64,000 nt of DNA from an uncultured Christensenellaceae bacterium. GTDB taxonomy: Bacteria; Bacillota; Clostridia; Christensenellales; CAG-314. Below are positions 41,522 through 49,985 of the stretch, piece by piece. Position 1 is the first letter of the stretch. The number at the start of each line of letters is the position of its first letter. The position numbers were made by a program, and so were the translations under genes. The notes below the pieces were generated by a model. It was not told where the DNA came from. It saw nothing but the letters and a program-made list of their open reading frames with translations, and made no database searches. The DNA lies in assembly GCA_910586625.1 (NCBI GenBank), contig CAJUIZ010000004.1, positions 62,001-126,000 on the forward strand, in the 5' to 3' direction.

Positions 41522-41920
41522 GTGAATTTGTCTACCGTTGCGTTGATACTGCTTGCTTGGCAGCTGCTGAGCAAAAAAAGCGCGCCGTCCGCTTCTCCCT
41601 TAGACAATTTGTCGCAATTTATGTCCGACGACACCAAAAGTATTTTGGACTGTGTGGAAAAGCTTTCGAATAAAGACGCTACCAAAGAAGACAAAACGGG
41701 CGCAATCTTCCAAATGATGACTAACCCTGCAGTGATGAGCGTAGCGGAAGGTCTGTTCAAGAAAAAAGACGAACCTGCGCCCGTGGTTAACGACGAAGGC
41801 TACAAATTCGAAACTCCGTCCAAAGACAGTCAAGAATTTTTCCGCCCGATAGACAACATAGCGGACGCGGAAATAAAGCATAAATTGTACTGGTTTTACG
41901 ATAATTGGTATGTGAAATAG
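41522..41920 (+). CDS. Small membrane-anchored protein of unknown function
   Basis: The GTG start follows AGGGGG. The 132-aa product begins with one hydrophobic segment (MNLSTVALILLAWQLLSKK), then a helical region (LDNLSQFMSDDTKSILDCVE; KTGAIFQMMTNPAVMSVAEG) and a C-terminal stretch ending in HKLYWFYDNWYVK. No known family. The divergent partner and the shared region suggest a two-gene module. The 247 bases after it hold only the protease terminator. Confidence 0.65.
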   Translation: MNLSTVALILLAWQLLSKKSAPSASPLDNLSQFMSDDTKSILDCVEKLSNKDATKEDKTGAIFQMMTNPAVMSVAEGLFKKKDEPAPVVNDEGYKFETPSKDSQEFFRPIDNIADAEIKHKLYWFYDNWYVK

Positions 41921-42126
41921 CTCGCGCGCCCATCAAAACGATTTCGCATTACATAAAGAAAAAATATTATATCCGAAATTATTATCCAAACAATCGACGC
42001 AGTTCGCTCGCTTTATACCAAGCAAGCTCGCTCTAAGTAAAAAGCGTTCAATGCGACGTTAAAAAGCGGCAAGAAAAAGCTCCTTGTTTTGCGCTTTGTC
42101 GAATTACAAATAATACATACGTATAA

Positions 42127-42156
42127 AAAGCCTGTTTCGCAAACGAAACAGGCTTT
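42127..42156 (-). terminator. Terminator of the S41 protease operon
   Basis: A perfect 13-bp stem AAAGCCTGTTTCG/CGAAACAGGCTTT (42127-42139 with 42144-42156) with T residues on the minus strand. Confidence 0.85.
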
Positions 42157-42167
42157 GATTTATTTTA

Positions 42168-43823
42168 TTACGAGGGGATTCCTTCGCCCGAATTGAAATA
42201 TTCGATTGTGTTTTGCCACAGCTTGTCGTAGGTATCCAAATTGTTATACGTTTTGGGAGTGTAGCCGTCGCCCTGAATATTGGTGTCGGTAACCGGAGAA
42301 AAGTACGATGCAATAGTAAAGTAAATATGCCAGTACTCGGTAGCCGTACCGCCGTCGTTGGTCTTGACGGTGCCTGCGTAATCCTTTAACGGCAGTATGA
42401 CCTGAGCTATCCCCTTACCGTAGGTGCGCGTGCCCATATGCGTTGCCATTCCGTAATCCAACAACGCGCCCGTGAGAAGCTCGCTTGCGCTTGCCGACCC
42501 CGAATCCGTCCATACCACCACGTCCGGCTTGTCGGCGTTAGGAGCCTGAGTAAAGTACAAGTCGCGCGACAGCTTGACGGTGCGTTCGGAATTGCCCTGC
42601 GAACGGGTTTGCAACGTAGTTATCAAATATTCGTTGTTGCGGCGGGCAACCTTTTGGTTTTGCTGCGGGGTTAATAGGTCCGCAGAGATAAGCATACCCG
42701 CGATATTGGACACGATTGTTACGTCGCCGCCGGGGTTGCCCTTGAGATCCAATATCAAACGCTTGAGCCCGCTGTTCTTAAACAGCGTCAGCGCTTGACG
42801 GAATTCATCGTCCGCTCTGGTTTGCTCGGTTAACGATACGTCCATAGCGGAGAACTCCGATATACGGATATAACCGGTATCTTTAAGCTGAGATAAATTG
42901 CCGAGCTTACGCTCGTCCTTGGTACAGGTTACGGCGTCGCCCGTAACCGTGGTCGATACGTTGGTAAGGTTGTCGCCGAAATAAAATTCGACGTATTCGA
43001 AGGGGTAAAGGGGGTTGACGTAACCTATCTGTCCGCGGGCAATTTCGTAAGGAATAACGCTGCCGTTGCGCAAAACGTGGAAGGTGGCTTTGTCCACAAG
43101 CGCGAGCAGACTGCGGATAAGCAGATCGTCGCCGCCATTCAAAACAATCTGTTCGTACGTTACGGCGTTCGCGCCGCTTCCGTACGTTACGCCCTGTCCG
43201 CCGTATATGTCGGTGATATCGGTCATCTTGACTATAATATCGCCTTCTTGAAGCTTGCCGTAGCTGTTGCTGTTAACTACAACCGACGACACATACAATC
43301 CTACGCCGCCGACTACTTGGAAGGTCATTCCGAATACATTGCCGTTGCCGCTTACCAGCACGCTTGTGGGATGCTCGAAGTTATAATACGTTTGCGGAGA
43401 CATAAGACGGCTGAATTGGTCGCCCGCCGTCTGCAAAAGAGCCGTACCCGCCTGTTCTACCGCTTTCCACAATTCTTCCTGCGACACTTCCTTGTAGTAG
43501 TCGCTCTTTAATATACTCATAACGTCGGCAAGCAGCTGCTCCTGCTTGGAGCGACCGATTCCGCCGAAAACGGCGCACAGCACCCAACCGAGCGCAATGC
43601 ACAGCACCAACGCCAAACAAATAAGTACTATATAAAGCGGCTTTTTGCTTTTCTCCGCCGTAGATTGCGGAGCCTGATAACTCGACCACGAGTCGAAGTC
43701 GCCGCTTTTACGGGACGGAGCTCCGTCCGTACCGCCGCGCCGTTCTTCCACTCTCGAAGTATTGTCGCTTGACGCTTTTTCTATCTTTTCAAATTCTTCG
43801 TCAAAAAAATCTCTGTTAGCCAT
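42168..43823 (-). CDS. Membrane-anchored S41 (CtpA-like) processing peptidase
   Basis: The 551-aa protein has a disordered cytoplasmic N-terminus, one membrane segment (YIVLICLALVLCIALGWVLC), a PDZ-like domain (GVGLYVSSVVVNSNSYGKLQ, then EGDIIVKM) and the S41 domain. The catalytic Ser is in DSGSASASELLTGALLDYG and the Lys in GTRTYGKGIAQVILPLKDYA. DLKGNPGGD is the conserved oxyanion segment. Such proteases trim secreted or membrane substrates, and sporulation members cleave signalling proteins; the substrate here is unknown. The start overlaps the ABC ATPase gene by 8 nt. Confidence 0.9.
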   Translation of the reverse strand: MANRDFFDEEFEKIEKASSDNTSRVEERRGGTDGAPSRKSGDFDSWSSYQAPQSTAEKSKKPLYIVLICLALVLCIALGWVLCAVFGGIGRSKQEQLLADVMSILKSDYYKEVSQEELWKAVEQAGTALLQTAGDQFSRLMSPQTYYNFEHPTSVLVSGNGNVFGMTFQVVGGVGLYVSSVVVNSNSYGKLQEGDIIVKMTDITDIYGGQGVTYGSGANAVTYEQIVLNGGDDLLIRSLLALVDKATFHVLRNGSVIPYEIARGQIGYVNPLYPFEYVEFYFGDNLTNVSTTVTGDAVTCTKDERKLGNLSQLKDTGYIRISEFSAMDVSLTEQTRADDEFRQALTLFKNSGLKRLILDLKGNPGGDVTIVSNIAGMLISADLLTPQQNQKVARRNNEYLITTLQTRSQGNSERTVKLSRDLYFTQAPNADKPDVVVWTDSGSASASELLTGALLDYGMATHMGTRTYGKGIAQVILPLKDYAGTVKTNDGGTATEYWHIYFTIASYFSPVTDTNIQGDGYTPKTYNNLDTYDKLWQNTIEYFNSGEGIPS

Positions 43824-44499
43824 TATCTCTCCTTAAACCGTCGTAAAGCCACACTAAGTCTTCAACCGTCCTTTGCGCGCCTTGCACGTTGCCGCAAAAT
43901 ACGGTATAGCCGCCGTCCATTACCGTTACGCTTCCGCGACATAACGACGAGTCGGACGTAAATACCGCCTTGATATCCGCATCGAACAGTTCCAAAGCTT
44001 CGTCTATATACTCCGCGCCGTCGAAAAAGTCGTCAAACAGCACGACCCTGCGGCTTACGGCAAGTCCGCGAGCCAACGCCGCCCTTTTGCGCATTTCTCC
44101 GTCCAGCCTTGAAGCCTTGACGTTGACGTCGGGAATTTGCAGCCGTTCGGCGATTTCGCGAGCTTTTTGCAGCCGTTCGCCCTTTGCAACCTTACGAACG
44201 GCAAGCGGGTAAGCTATATTAAACAGAACGCTGCGGTTTTCGAAAAATGCGGGTTTATTCGGTAAATAAAGTATGCCCAATCGCTCGTTTGTGATACCGC
44301 AAATATCTTCTCCGTCGAGCAGAATTTTGCCCGACGTTGGCGAAGCTTCCTTGATAAGCAGCTTGCACAGGGACGATTTGCCGCTTTGAACGTCGCACAG
44401 CACGGTGTTGACTCCATTGACAAGCGAGAAAGACGCGTCCTTGATAACGGCGCAGTCGTCGTAAGGATATTTGAGCGAAACCTTGTCGAAAACAATCAT
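43816..44499 (-). CDS. Orphan ABC-type ATPase with altered motifs
   Basis: The 227-aa protein has the ABC layout, but Walker A reads CDVQSGKSS instead of GxxGxGKS/T, the signature LSGGQ appears as LDGEMRKRAALARGL, and Walker B is VVLFDDFFDG with Asp where the catalytic Glu is expected. No permease gene is nearby. It may be a weak or regulatory ATPase. It is translationally coupled to the HD-domain gene (ATGA) and to the S41 protease, an unusual trio. Confidence 0.75.
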   Translation of the reverse strand: MIVFDKVSLKYPYDDCAVIKDASFSLVNGVNTVLCDVQSGKSSLCKLLIKEASPTSGKILLDGEDICGITNERLGILYLPNKPAFFENRSVLFNIAYPLAVRKVAKGERLQKAREIAERLQIPDVNVKASRLDGEMRKRAALARGLAVSRRVVLFDDFFDGAEYIDEALELFDADIKAVFTSDSSLCRGSVTVMDGGYTVFCGNVQGAQRTVEDLVWLYDGLRRDNG

Positions 44500-45071
44500 T
44501 TTTCCAATTCGTCCAACGTCAGACGGTACGCTTGAATAAAGTTATCCATAAAGTAGTCGACTTCGGGGCGCTTGTAACCGCGGATTTCGTCGTATATCGT
44601 CTTTTCCGCCTTGTAAAACTCGGAATTACTCATCTTCAATTCGTCCAAGCACTTGATATATGCGCATATTTTGTCCGCGTATTTTACGAATTTACGTTCT
44701 TCGTCGTCCTTTTCGTTTATTATCTTAGCGTATTCGGCTGAAAGCTCGCTTGGAAGATGCTCCAAAAGCCGCTCGTTGGAATAACTTTCCAATTTTTTGT
44801 ACGCGTCGCGTATTTCCGGATTAAAATACTTGATGGGTGTAGGCAAATCGCCTGTTAAAACTTCGCTGGTTTCGTGAAAAAGCGCCTTGACTGCTATGCT
44901 GTTCGCGTCCAACTGTCCGCCGAAATAGACGTTAGACACCGTAGCCAACGCGTGCGCAATGACTGCAACCTGCTGACTGTGCTCCATAATGTTCTCGTTC
45001 ATTGCCGAATGCATAAGTCCCCAGCGGTTTATATATTTCATACGGTTAAGATACGCGAAAAACTTGTACAT
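44496..45071 (-). CDS. HD-domain 5'-nucleotidase, YfbR-like
   Basis: The 191-aa protein has the HD phosphohydrolase residues in the YfbR arrangement: RWGLMHSAMNENIMEHSQQV, ALFHETSEVLTGDLPTPIKY and NEKDDEERKFVKYADKICAY. YfbR removes phosphate from deoxynucleoside monophosphates. The H..HE..D metal pattern is intact. It is the first gene of the operon with the ABC ATPase and S41 protease. Confidence 0.85.
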   Translation of the reverse strand: MYKFFAYLNRMKYINRWGLMHSAMNENIMEHSQQVAVIAHALATVSNVYFGGQLDANSIAVKALFHETSEVLTGDLPTPIKYFNPEIRDAYKKLESYSNERLLEHLPSELSAEYAKIINEKDDEERKFVKYADKICAYIKCLDELKMSNSEFYKAEKTIYDEIRGYKRPEVDYFMDNFIQAYRLTLDELEK

Positions 45072-45109
45072 AATCTTTTGTTCTCCCTACGGCATTTACA
45101 TTTTAGTAT

Positions 45110-45138
45110 ATTTTAACACATATTATACCAAATGCCAA
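45110..45138 (-). promoter_or_regulatory. Promoter of the HD-ABC-S41 operon
   Basis: TTGGCA (45133-45138) and TAAAAT (45110-45115) on the minus strand, spacer 17 nt. Confidence 0.55.
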
Positions 45139-45229
45139 CACTAACCGCACAGCTGACTTCGAAAAATTTTTACCGCTGCAAATGCAACGCGCCGAACAAA
45201 CGCTGCCGACGGGTAAAAAAAGCGAAAGA

Positions 45230-45258
45230 AAAGGACTGCAAATATTTTGCAATCCTTT
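45230..45258 (-). terminator. Terminator of the rnf operon
   Basis: A 13-bp stem with one G-U (45230-45242 with 45246-45258) followed on the minus strand by TCTTTC. It lies just past rnfB. Confidence 0.7.
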
Positions 45259-45269
45259 GCCGTAAAATT

Positions 45270-46169
45270 CTATTCTGCTTTCGCTTCCGTTTTATCCGCT
45301 TCTACCTTGGTAACGGTTTTACCCGGTTCGTCGGCGGGATTAACGTACTTGATACAGTTTCTCGGGCAGGCTTCTAAGCACTTGCCGCAGTTTATACACT
45401 TACTGTAATCGATAATAGGCACATTGTTTACAAGGTGAATAGCGCCGTTGGGGCAGGTACGCTCGCACTTGCCGCAGGCGATACAGCCAGCCTTGCACTT
45501 GGTCATAACGTCCTTGCCGCGGCACTCGGTAGAGCAGGCAACGTATACCTTTGCCGATTTGGGTACGCGCTTGATAAGACGTTTGGGACAGGTTTGGATA
45601 CACAGTCCGCAGGAACGGCATATATCGGGGTCGATATGCGCGTAGCCGTCGAAACACTCGATAGCCATATACGGGCATGCGTCCACGCAGCTTCCGCTGC
45701 CCATACAGCCGACTTCGCAGGCCTTTCTTCCGCCCGCAAGCATATTTTGGTTTACGCAGTTGCCGTAGCCCTGATATGCGTACTTGTCATCGCATTGGTT
45801 GCCGCCGCAGCAAGCCACTACCGCAACCGTAGGCTCCGTCGCGCCGTCGAAGGCGACGCCGAGAATATTGGAAATTTCTATTTGCGCTTCCTTGTTGGTT
45901 TGTCCGCAGGAGCCGAGCGTAGCCTTGCCTTCCACGAGAGCCTTGGCAAAGCCCGCGCAGCCGGGGTGTCCGCAAGCGCCGCAGTTTGCGCCCGCAAGAC
46001 GCTGCTCAACTTCCTTGATACGGGGATCTTCCTTGACTTGACAGAAGCGAGAAATAAGTATGATACACAGAGCCAACACCAAAGCCACGCCGGACATTAT
46101 GCCCACTACGATTCCGAACGTAGCCCAGTCGATATTTCTGCCGATACCGTCGGCAAGTAAATTTGTCAT
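45270..46169 (-). CDS. rnfB: Rnf complex subunit B, ferredoxin-type
   Basis: The 299-aa subunit accepts electrons from ferredoxin. It has one N-terminal membrane helix, a Cys-rich cluster domain (LAGANCGACGHPGCAGFAKA), and then three regions with paired ferredoxin motifs (CMGSGSCVDACP, CRSCGLCIQTCP, CIACGKCERTCP, CINCGKCLEACP), enough cysteines for several [4Fe-4S] clusters. It ends in an acidic/Lys tail. It is the last gene of rnfCDGEAB. Confidence 0.95.
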   Translation of the reverse strand: MTNLLADGIGRNIDWATFGIVVGIMSGVALVLALCIILISRFCQVKEDPRIKEVEQRLAGANCGACGHPGCAGFAKALVEGKATLGSCGQTNKEAQIEISNILGVAFDGATEPTVAVVACCGGNQCDDKYAYQGYGNCVNQNMLAGGRKACEVGCMGSGSCVDACPYMAIECFDGYAHIDPDICRSCGLCIQTCPKRLIKRVPKSAKVYVACSTECRGKDVMTKCKAGCIACGKCERTCPNGAIHLVNNVPIIDYSKCINCGKCLEACPRNCIKYVNPADEPGKTVTKVEADKTEAKAE

Positions 46170-46185
46170 TACGTATTACCCCCTG

Positions 46186-46830
46186 TTATATCAACGTGAA
46201 AATGTAGAACGCCATTGCCATAAAGCAAGCGGTCAGCATAGTCATAGGGAAGCCGCGCAAGGGTTTTGCTACGTTTAGTTTGTCTACCTTTTGACGAAGT
46301 CCCGCAAGCAATACTATTGCAAGGGTAAAGCCCAAGCCGTACATCAGTCCCGAGAATACCGCTTCGCCGAGAGACATTGCCATACCGTAGTCGGTAAAGC
46401 CGCCCGCTACCGTGTTGAATACGCGGTGAACGAAGTGAGCTTCTTCTACCGTGGTCATCTCAATAACCAGTTCGGCAACGCCCAATATCGCGCAGTTGGT
46501 CGTAACCAACGGAAGATAGATACCGAGAGCCGAATACAAACCGGGGCTGAACTTTTTGAGTATCATTTCTAACATTTGCACCAACGCCGCGATTATCAGA
46601 ATAAACACTATGATTTCGAGATATTCCAACTTCAACGGCAGTAATACAAACACGTATATAGGATACGTTACCAAGCAGGTAATGACCATTACCGCAGTTA
46701 CCGCAAGTCCCATACCGAGAGCCGCGCTCGGCTTCTTGGAAACGCCCAAAAACGGGCATATTCCCATAAATTTTACCAATACGAAGTTTTGAGCGAATAA
46801 CGCCGCAATTATAATGCCGAGTACGTCCAT
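46186..46830 (-). CDS. rnfA: Rnf complex subunit A
   Basis: The 214-aa membrane subunit has six helices and the conserved NFVLVKFMGICPFLGVSKK and TTNCAILGVAELV. With RnfE it binds an intramembrane iron-sulfur centre and takes part in ion translocation. It lies 1 nt after rnfE. Confidence 0.95.
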   Translation of the reverse strand: MDVLGIIIAALFAQNFVLVKFMGICPFLGVSKKPSAALGMGLAVTAVMVITCLVTYPIYVFVLLPLKLEYLEIIVFILIIAALVQMLEMILKKFSPGLYSALGIYLPLVTTNCAILGVAELVIEMTTVEEAHFVHRVFNTVAGGFTDYGMAMSLGEAVFSGLMYGLGFTLAIVLLAGLRQKVDKLNVAKPLRGFPMTMLTACFMAMAFYIFTLI

Positions 46831-46831
46831 A

Positions 46832-47506
46832 CTATTCCGCCTCCTTCGCCGTCGTTTGCGTTTCTACGCTTTGAAGCATTTTGCCGTGTTGATTGTGCTT
46901 GATTTTGCGGTCTACCGCGTTGTAGCATACGTTGAATATCGCTATAAGCAAGCCGTAGGTTAGGAACGCGCCGGCTGCGTTTGTAAAGAACGGAATGGAA
47001 AACGCGTTGGCATCCCACAGCTTGAGACCGAACAGCGAAGCCGAGCCCAACAGCTCGCGGATAATACCCATTACCGTTATGGAAACCGTGAAGCCCAGCC
47101 CCATAAACAGTCCGTCCAATGCCGAATAGCCTACGGGATTGTGCGAAGCGTAGCTTTCCGCTCTGCCCAAAATTATGCAGTTTACCACTATCAGCGACAG
47201 GAATACGCCCAAGCTTTCGTATAAATCGGGAATGTACGCTTCCATAAACATACGCACAATCGTAACGAAGGTTGCAATGATTACAATGAAGCAGGGGATA
47301 CGCACTCTGTCGGGGATAACGTTGCGCAGCAGCGAAATTATTACGTTGCTGCAAATAAGCACGAAGGTTACAGCCAAGCCCATTCCAAGGCTGTTAAACG
47401 CGGTGGTTGTAACAGCCAAAGTGGGACAAGTACCCAAAACCAACCTAAAAGTGGGATTTTGACGAATCGTTCCGTCCAGAGCAATTTCTCTAATACGATT
47501 TTTCAT
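46832..47506 (-). CDS. rnfE: Rnf complex subunit E
   Basis: The start is the ATG at 47506, which overlaps the rnfG stop as TGATG and follows AAGGGGG; the frame to 47551 runs into rnfG. The 224-aa membrane protein shows NPTFRLVLGTCPTLAVTTTA and LIVVNCIILGRAESYASHNP, matching RnfE and parallel to RnfA. Confidence 0.94.
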   Translation of the reverse strand: MKNRIREIALDGTIRQNPTFRLVLGTCPTLAVTTTAFNSLGMGLAVTFVLICSNVIISLLRNVIPDRVRIPCFIVIIATFVTIVRMFMEAYIPDLYESLGVFLSLIVVNCIILGRAESYASHNPVGYSALDGLFMGLGFTVSITVMGIIRELLGSASLFGLKLWDANAFSIPFFTNAAGAFLTYGLLIAIFNVCYNAVDRKIKHNQHGKMLQSVETQTTAKEAE

Positions 47507-48909
47507 CAGTTTGTACCCCCTTGTTCGGTTAAGCTTTTTACATATTCGCAAGCGTAGTTGACCGCTCTTATTATTGCGTTTTCAGAATAGGTCGCACCTG
47601 TGTGTCCGGGCGTTTCACCTGCATCGTTAGGAGAAGTAGTATCGAACTTAGTGTCGATGCTGTTGCCTACGAACAACATCTTGAAGGTATCCCATATATT
47701 GAGAATATGGTCGCTCAAGTAGGATTGTGATTCGTGAGACTCGACGTTCAATTCGGTAATTACGCCGTCCTTGATTACTACGTTTACGGTAACGGTACCG
47801 CTTGCAAATCCGCCCTTACCAGTTGCGTTGACTACGTAAGTGCCGTCTTCGCCCACGAATACGGAGTTGATACGCGCGTCGTCGGTATTCCAACCGTCGG
47901 TTATTGCAATATATTGAGCCAGACGGAAGTCTTCGAGATAGGTATGAATCTTGAATTCGTAGTAGTTGAGATCCTGAACCTTTGTTACAAGCTCGTCCGC
48001 TATGTCTTCGCTCTTGGCGATTACCGCGTCTTGCTCGTGTCTTGCAGTGTATCCCAAGTTACCCTTGAGTATTACTACCTTGGCTTCCGTTTCCACGTTG
48101 TAAACGTACGCGTCCAAGGTCTCGCTTGCGCCTTCCTTGCTGCCTACGAAGAAGTAGGACATAGCGTTGTTTTCGTCGGACAAAGCCGCGCGGTATTTAA
48201 GGTCGGAATTGACCGCGAACGTGTAGTCAGCATAATCCGTATCGGCAAGCAACGCCGCGATGGCGTCTTCCGCATCCTTCTGCGGGTTGGAGCCGAGATT
48301 CAATACGTTCATAGCGTAGTAGGACGCTGTTTTAATAGCATTATTCAAAGCAAGAGACGAATAGGATGCCCCCGCCGACAGTACCGGCAAATCCGTAGAA
48401 ATTTGTTCGCCGACATACCATTCGGTATAAGGTTCTACCAAGTTCATCCAAGTTTCCTGTCCCGCGTCAGAAACTTTCCACGCCACAATCTTGGCACTGG
48501 GGTCTATTGCTATCAATACGGTAATCGGTACGCCGCCGTAACCGCCGTTGCCTTTTGCGGCGATAATGTAAGCGCCGTCGGCAGATTTAACAACCTTGGA
48601 AACCGAGCCGTAAGCACCGTACGTTTCAAAGTTTTTATTTATTTTGATTGTTTCGGGATTTTCCAGATTGGGATAAACTTCCTTCAACGCGGCGTTTATC
48701 TTGGCTTCTTCGCGCCTTGCCCGCTCTTCCGGACTTATGTAGAAAATATCGTTACACAAAGCAAGCAAAGCTCCGCATACAAGGCAGATAACTACCAGTA
48801 CCGCTATAGCTTTGAGTGCTTGCAGCACCGTGCCGCGCTTCATTGCTTTTTCGTTGGAGGCTGTCGTTTCGGCGGTTTCCGCCGCGACGTCTTTTACTTC
48901 TTGCGTCAT
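47506..48909 (-). CDS. rnfG: Rnf complex subunit G with two FMN-binding domains
   Basis: At 467 aa this is about twice the usual RnfG length. A cytoplasmic start and one membrane helix (LKAIAVLVVICLVCGALLAL) are followed by two FMN-binding domains. The first has NGGYGGVPITVLIAIDP and ends in SAGASYSSLALNNAI, with Ser where the flavin-carrying Thr of SGAT is expected. The second has GKGGFASGTVTVNVVIKDG and ends in the intact GHTGATYSENAI. Only the second is likely to hold covalent FMN. The gene overlaps rnfE by one base. Confidence 0.9.
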   Translation of the reverse strand: MTQEVKDVAAETAETTASNEKAMKRGTVLQALKAIAVLVVICLVCGALLALCNDIFYISPEERARREEAKINAALKEVYPNLENPETIKINKNFETYGAYGSVSKVVKSADGAYIIAAKGNGGYGGVPITVLIAIDPSAKIVAWKVSDAGQETWMNLVEPYTEWYVGEQISTDLPVLSAGASYSSLALNNAIKTASYYAMNVLNLGSNPQKDAEDAIAALLADTDYADYTFAVNSDLKYRAALSDENNAMSYFFVGSKEGASETLDAYVYNVETEAKVVILKGNLGYTARHEQDAVIAKSEDIADELVTKVQDLNYYEFKIHTYLEDFRLAQYIAITDGWNTDDARINSVFVGEDGTYVVNATGKGGFASGTVTVNVVIKDGVITELNVESHESQSYLSDHILNIWDTFKMLFVGNSIDTKFDTTSPNDAGETPGHTGATYSENAIIRAVNYACEYVKSLTEQGGTN

Positions 48910-48910
48910 A

Positions 48911-49984
48911 TTACTTTGCCTCCTTTACTTTCTTTTCTTTTACCGCCTTGACGTAGCCGAAGGGTCTGCGGCGGATATACAGGTCGAACAACGGAACGAG
49001 CAGGTTCATAAGCAAAATCGCAAATGACACCGCTTCGCCCTTGACGGCTCTGCGCAAAACTGCGGTTAGGATACCGAGCAAAACAAAATAGATATAATTG
49101 CCTAACTTGGTGTTGGGAGTGGTTACGTAGTCCGTAGCCATAAATATCGCGCCGAGAACAAGTCCGCCGGACAAAATGGACGGAAGGAATACGCCCCAAG
49201 CCTTGCCGAATTCTACCGCAACGAAGGACGGGGTTGAAACGTCCAAAGCGTTGCAGCCGTCTATCCAAGCAATCAGTACGGAAACAAGCCCCGTTACAGC
49301 CATATACACCAGCGGCCAACGGAAGTTGAGCACTCCGCGCACCACAAGGTAAATACCGCCTGCAATCAAAGCAAGTTTGCACACTTCGCCTATACAGCCC
49401 TGTACGCCCGTACCCAACAGCAAATCCCAATTGGAAAGACTGTTTTGAAGATTGGGGTTGTACAGCGCGCCAAGGGGAGTTGCGCCCGCTTGGAAAGTGT
49501 GGGTTATGTCGATTTGAGATACCGAAGGAGCTTCGGGGTTGACGCAGAACGTTCCGCCGAACGCAGCTCCGAATGCGATAAAGGCGAAGATTCTGCCTGC
49601 GATTGCGGGGTTTACTATGTTCTTACCCGTTCCGCCGAACAGCATTTTTACTACGATTATCGCAAATACGCTTGCAAGAATAGCTACGTACCACTTGGAC
49701 GTTGCGTACATATTCATACCTACAAGCAAACCTGTTACCAACGACGTGAAGTCGAATTCTCTGATTATCTCCGCAAACTTCTTCTTGCAGCAAAGCAGGA
49801 ACACCCATTCCGCAGCTACCGCCGAAAGGCAGGAGATAGCAAGAATAAGCAGTGCTTTCCAACCGAAGTACACCGCGCCCATAATGCAGGCGGGCAGCAA
49901 GGCTATGCAAAGGTCGATCATTATGCGCTTGGTGGTTGCGCTCGACTTGATATGCGGAGAACTGGAATATACGTATGTAGACAT
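48911..49984 (-). CDS. rnfD: Rnf complex subunit D
   Basis: The 357-aa membrane subunit has about eight to ten helices and the flavin-attachment motif in HTFQAGATPLGALY (AGAT; Thr carries FMN). GGTGKNIVNPAIAGRIF is also typical of RnfD/NqrB. It is likely part of the ion pathway. It lies between rnfC and rnfG with 1-nt spacings. Confidence 0.95.
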   Translation of the reverse strand: MSTYVYSSSPHIKSSATTKRIMIDLCIALLPACIMGAVYFGWKALLILAISCLSAVAAEWVFLLCCKKKFAEIIREFDFTSLVTGLLVGMNMYATSKWYVAILASVFAIIVVKMLFGGTGKNIVNPAIAGRIFAFIAFGAAFGGTFCVNPEAPSVSQIDITHTFQAGATPLGALYNPNLQNSLSNWDLLLGTGVQGCIGEVCKLALIAGGIYLVVRGVLNFRWPLVYMAVTGLVSVLIAWIDGCNALDVSTPSFVAVEFGKAWGVFLPSILSGGLVLGAIFMATDYVTTPNTKLGNYIYFVLLGILTAVLRRAVKGEAVSFAILLMNLLVPLFDLYIRRRPFGYVKAVKEKKVKEAK

Positions 49985-49985
49985 A

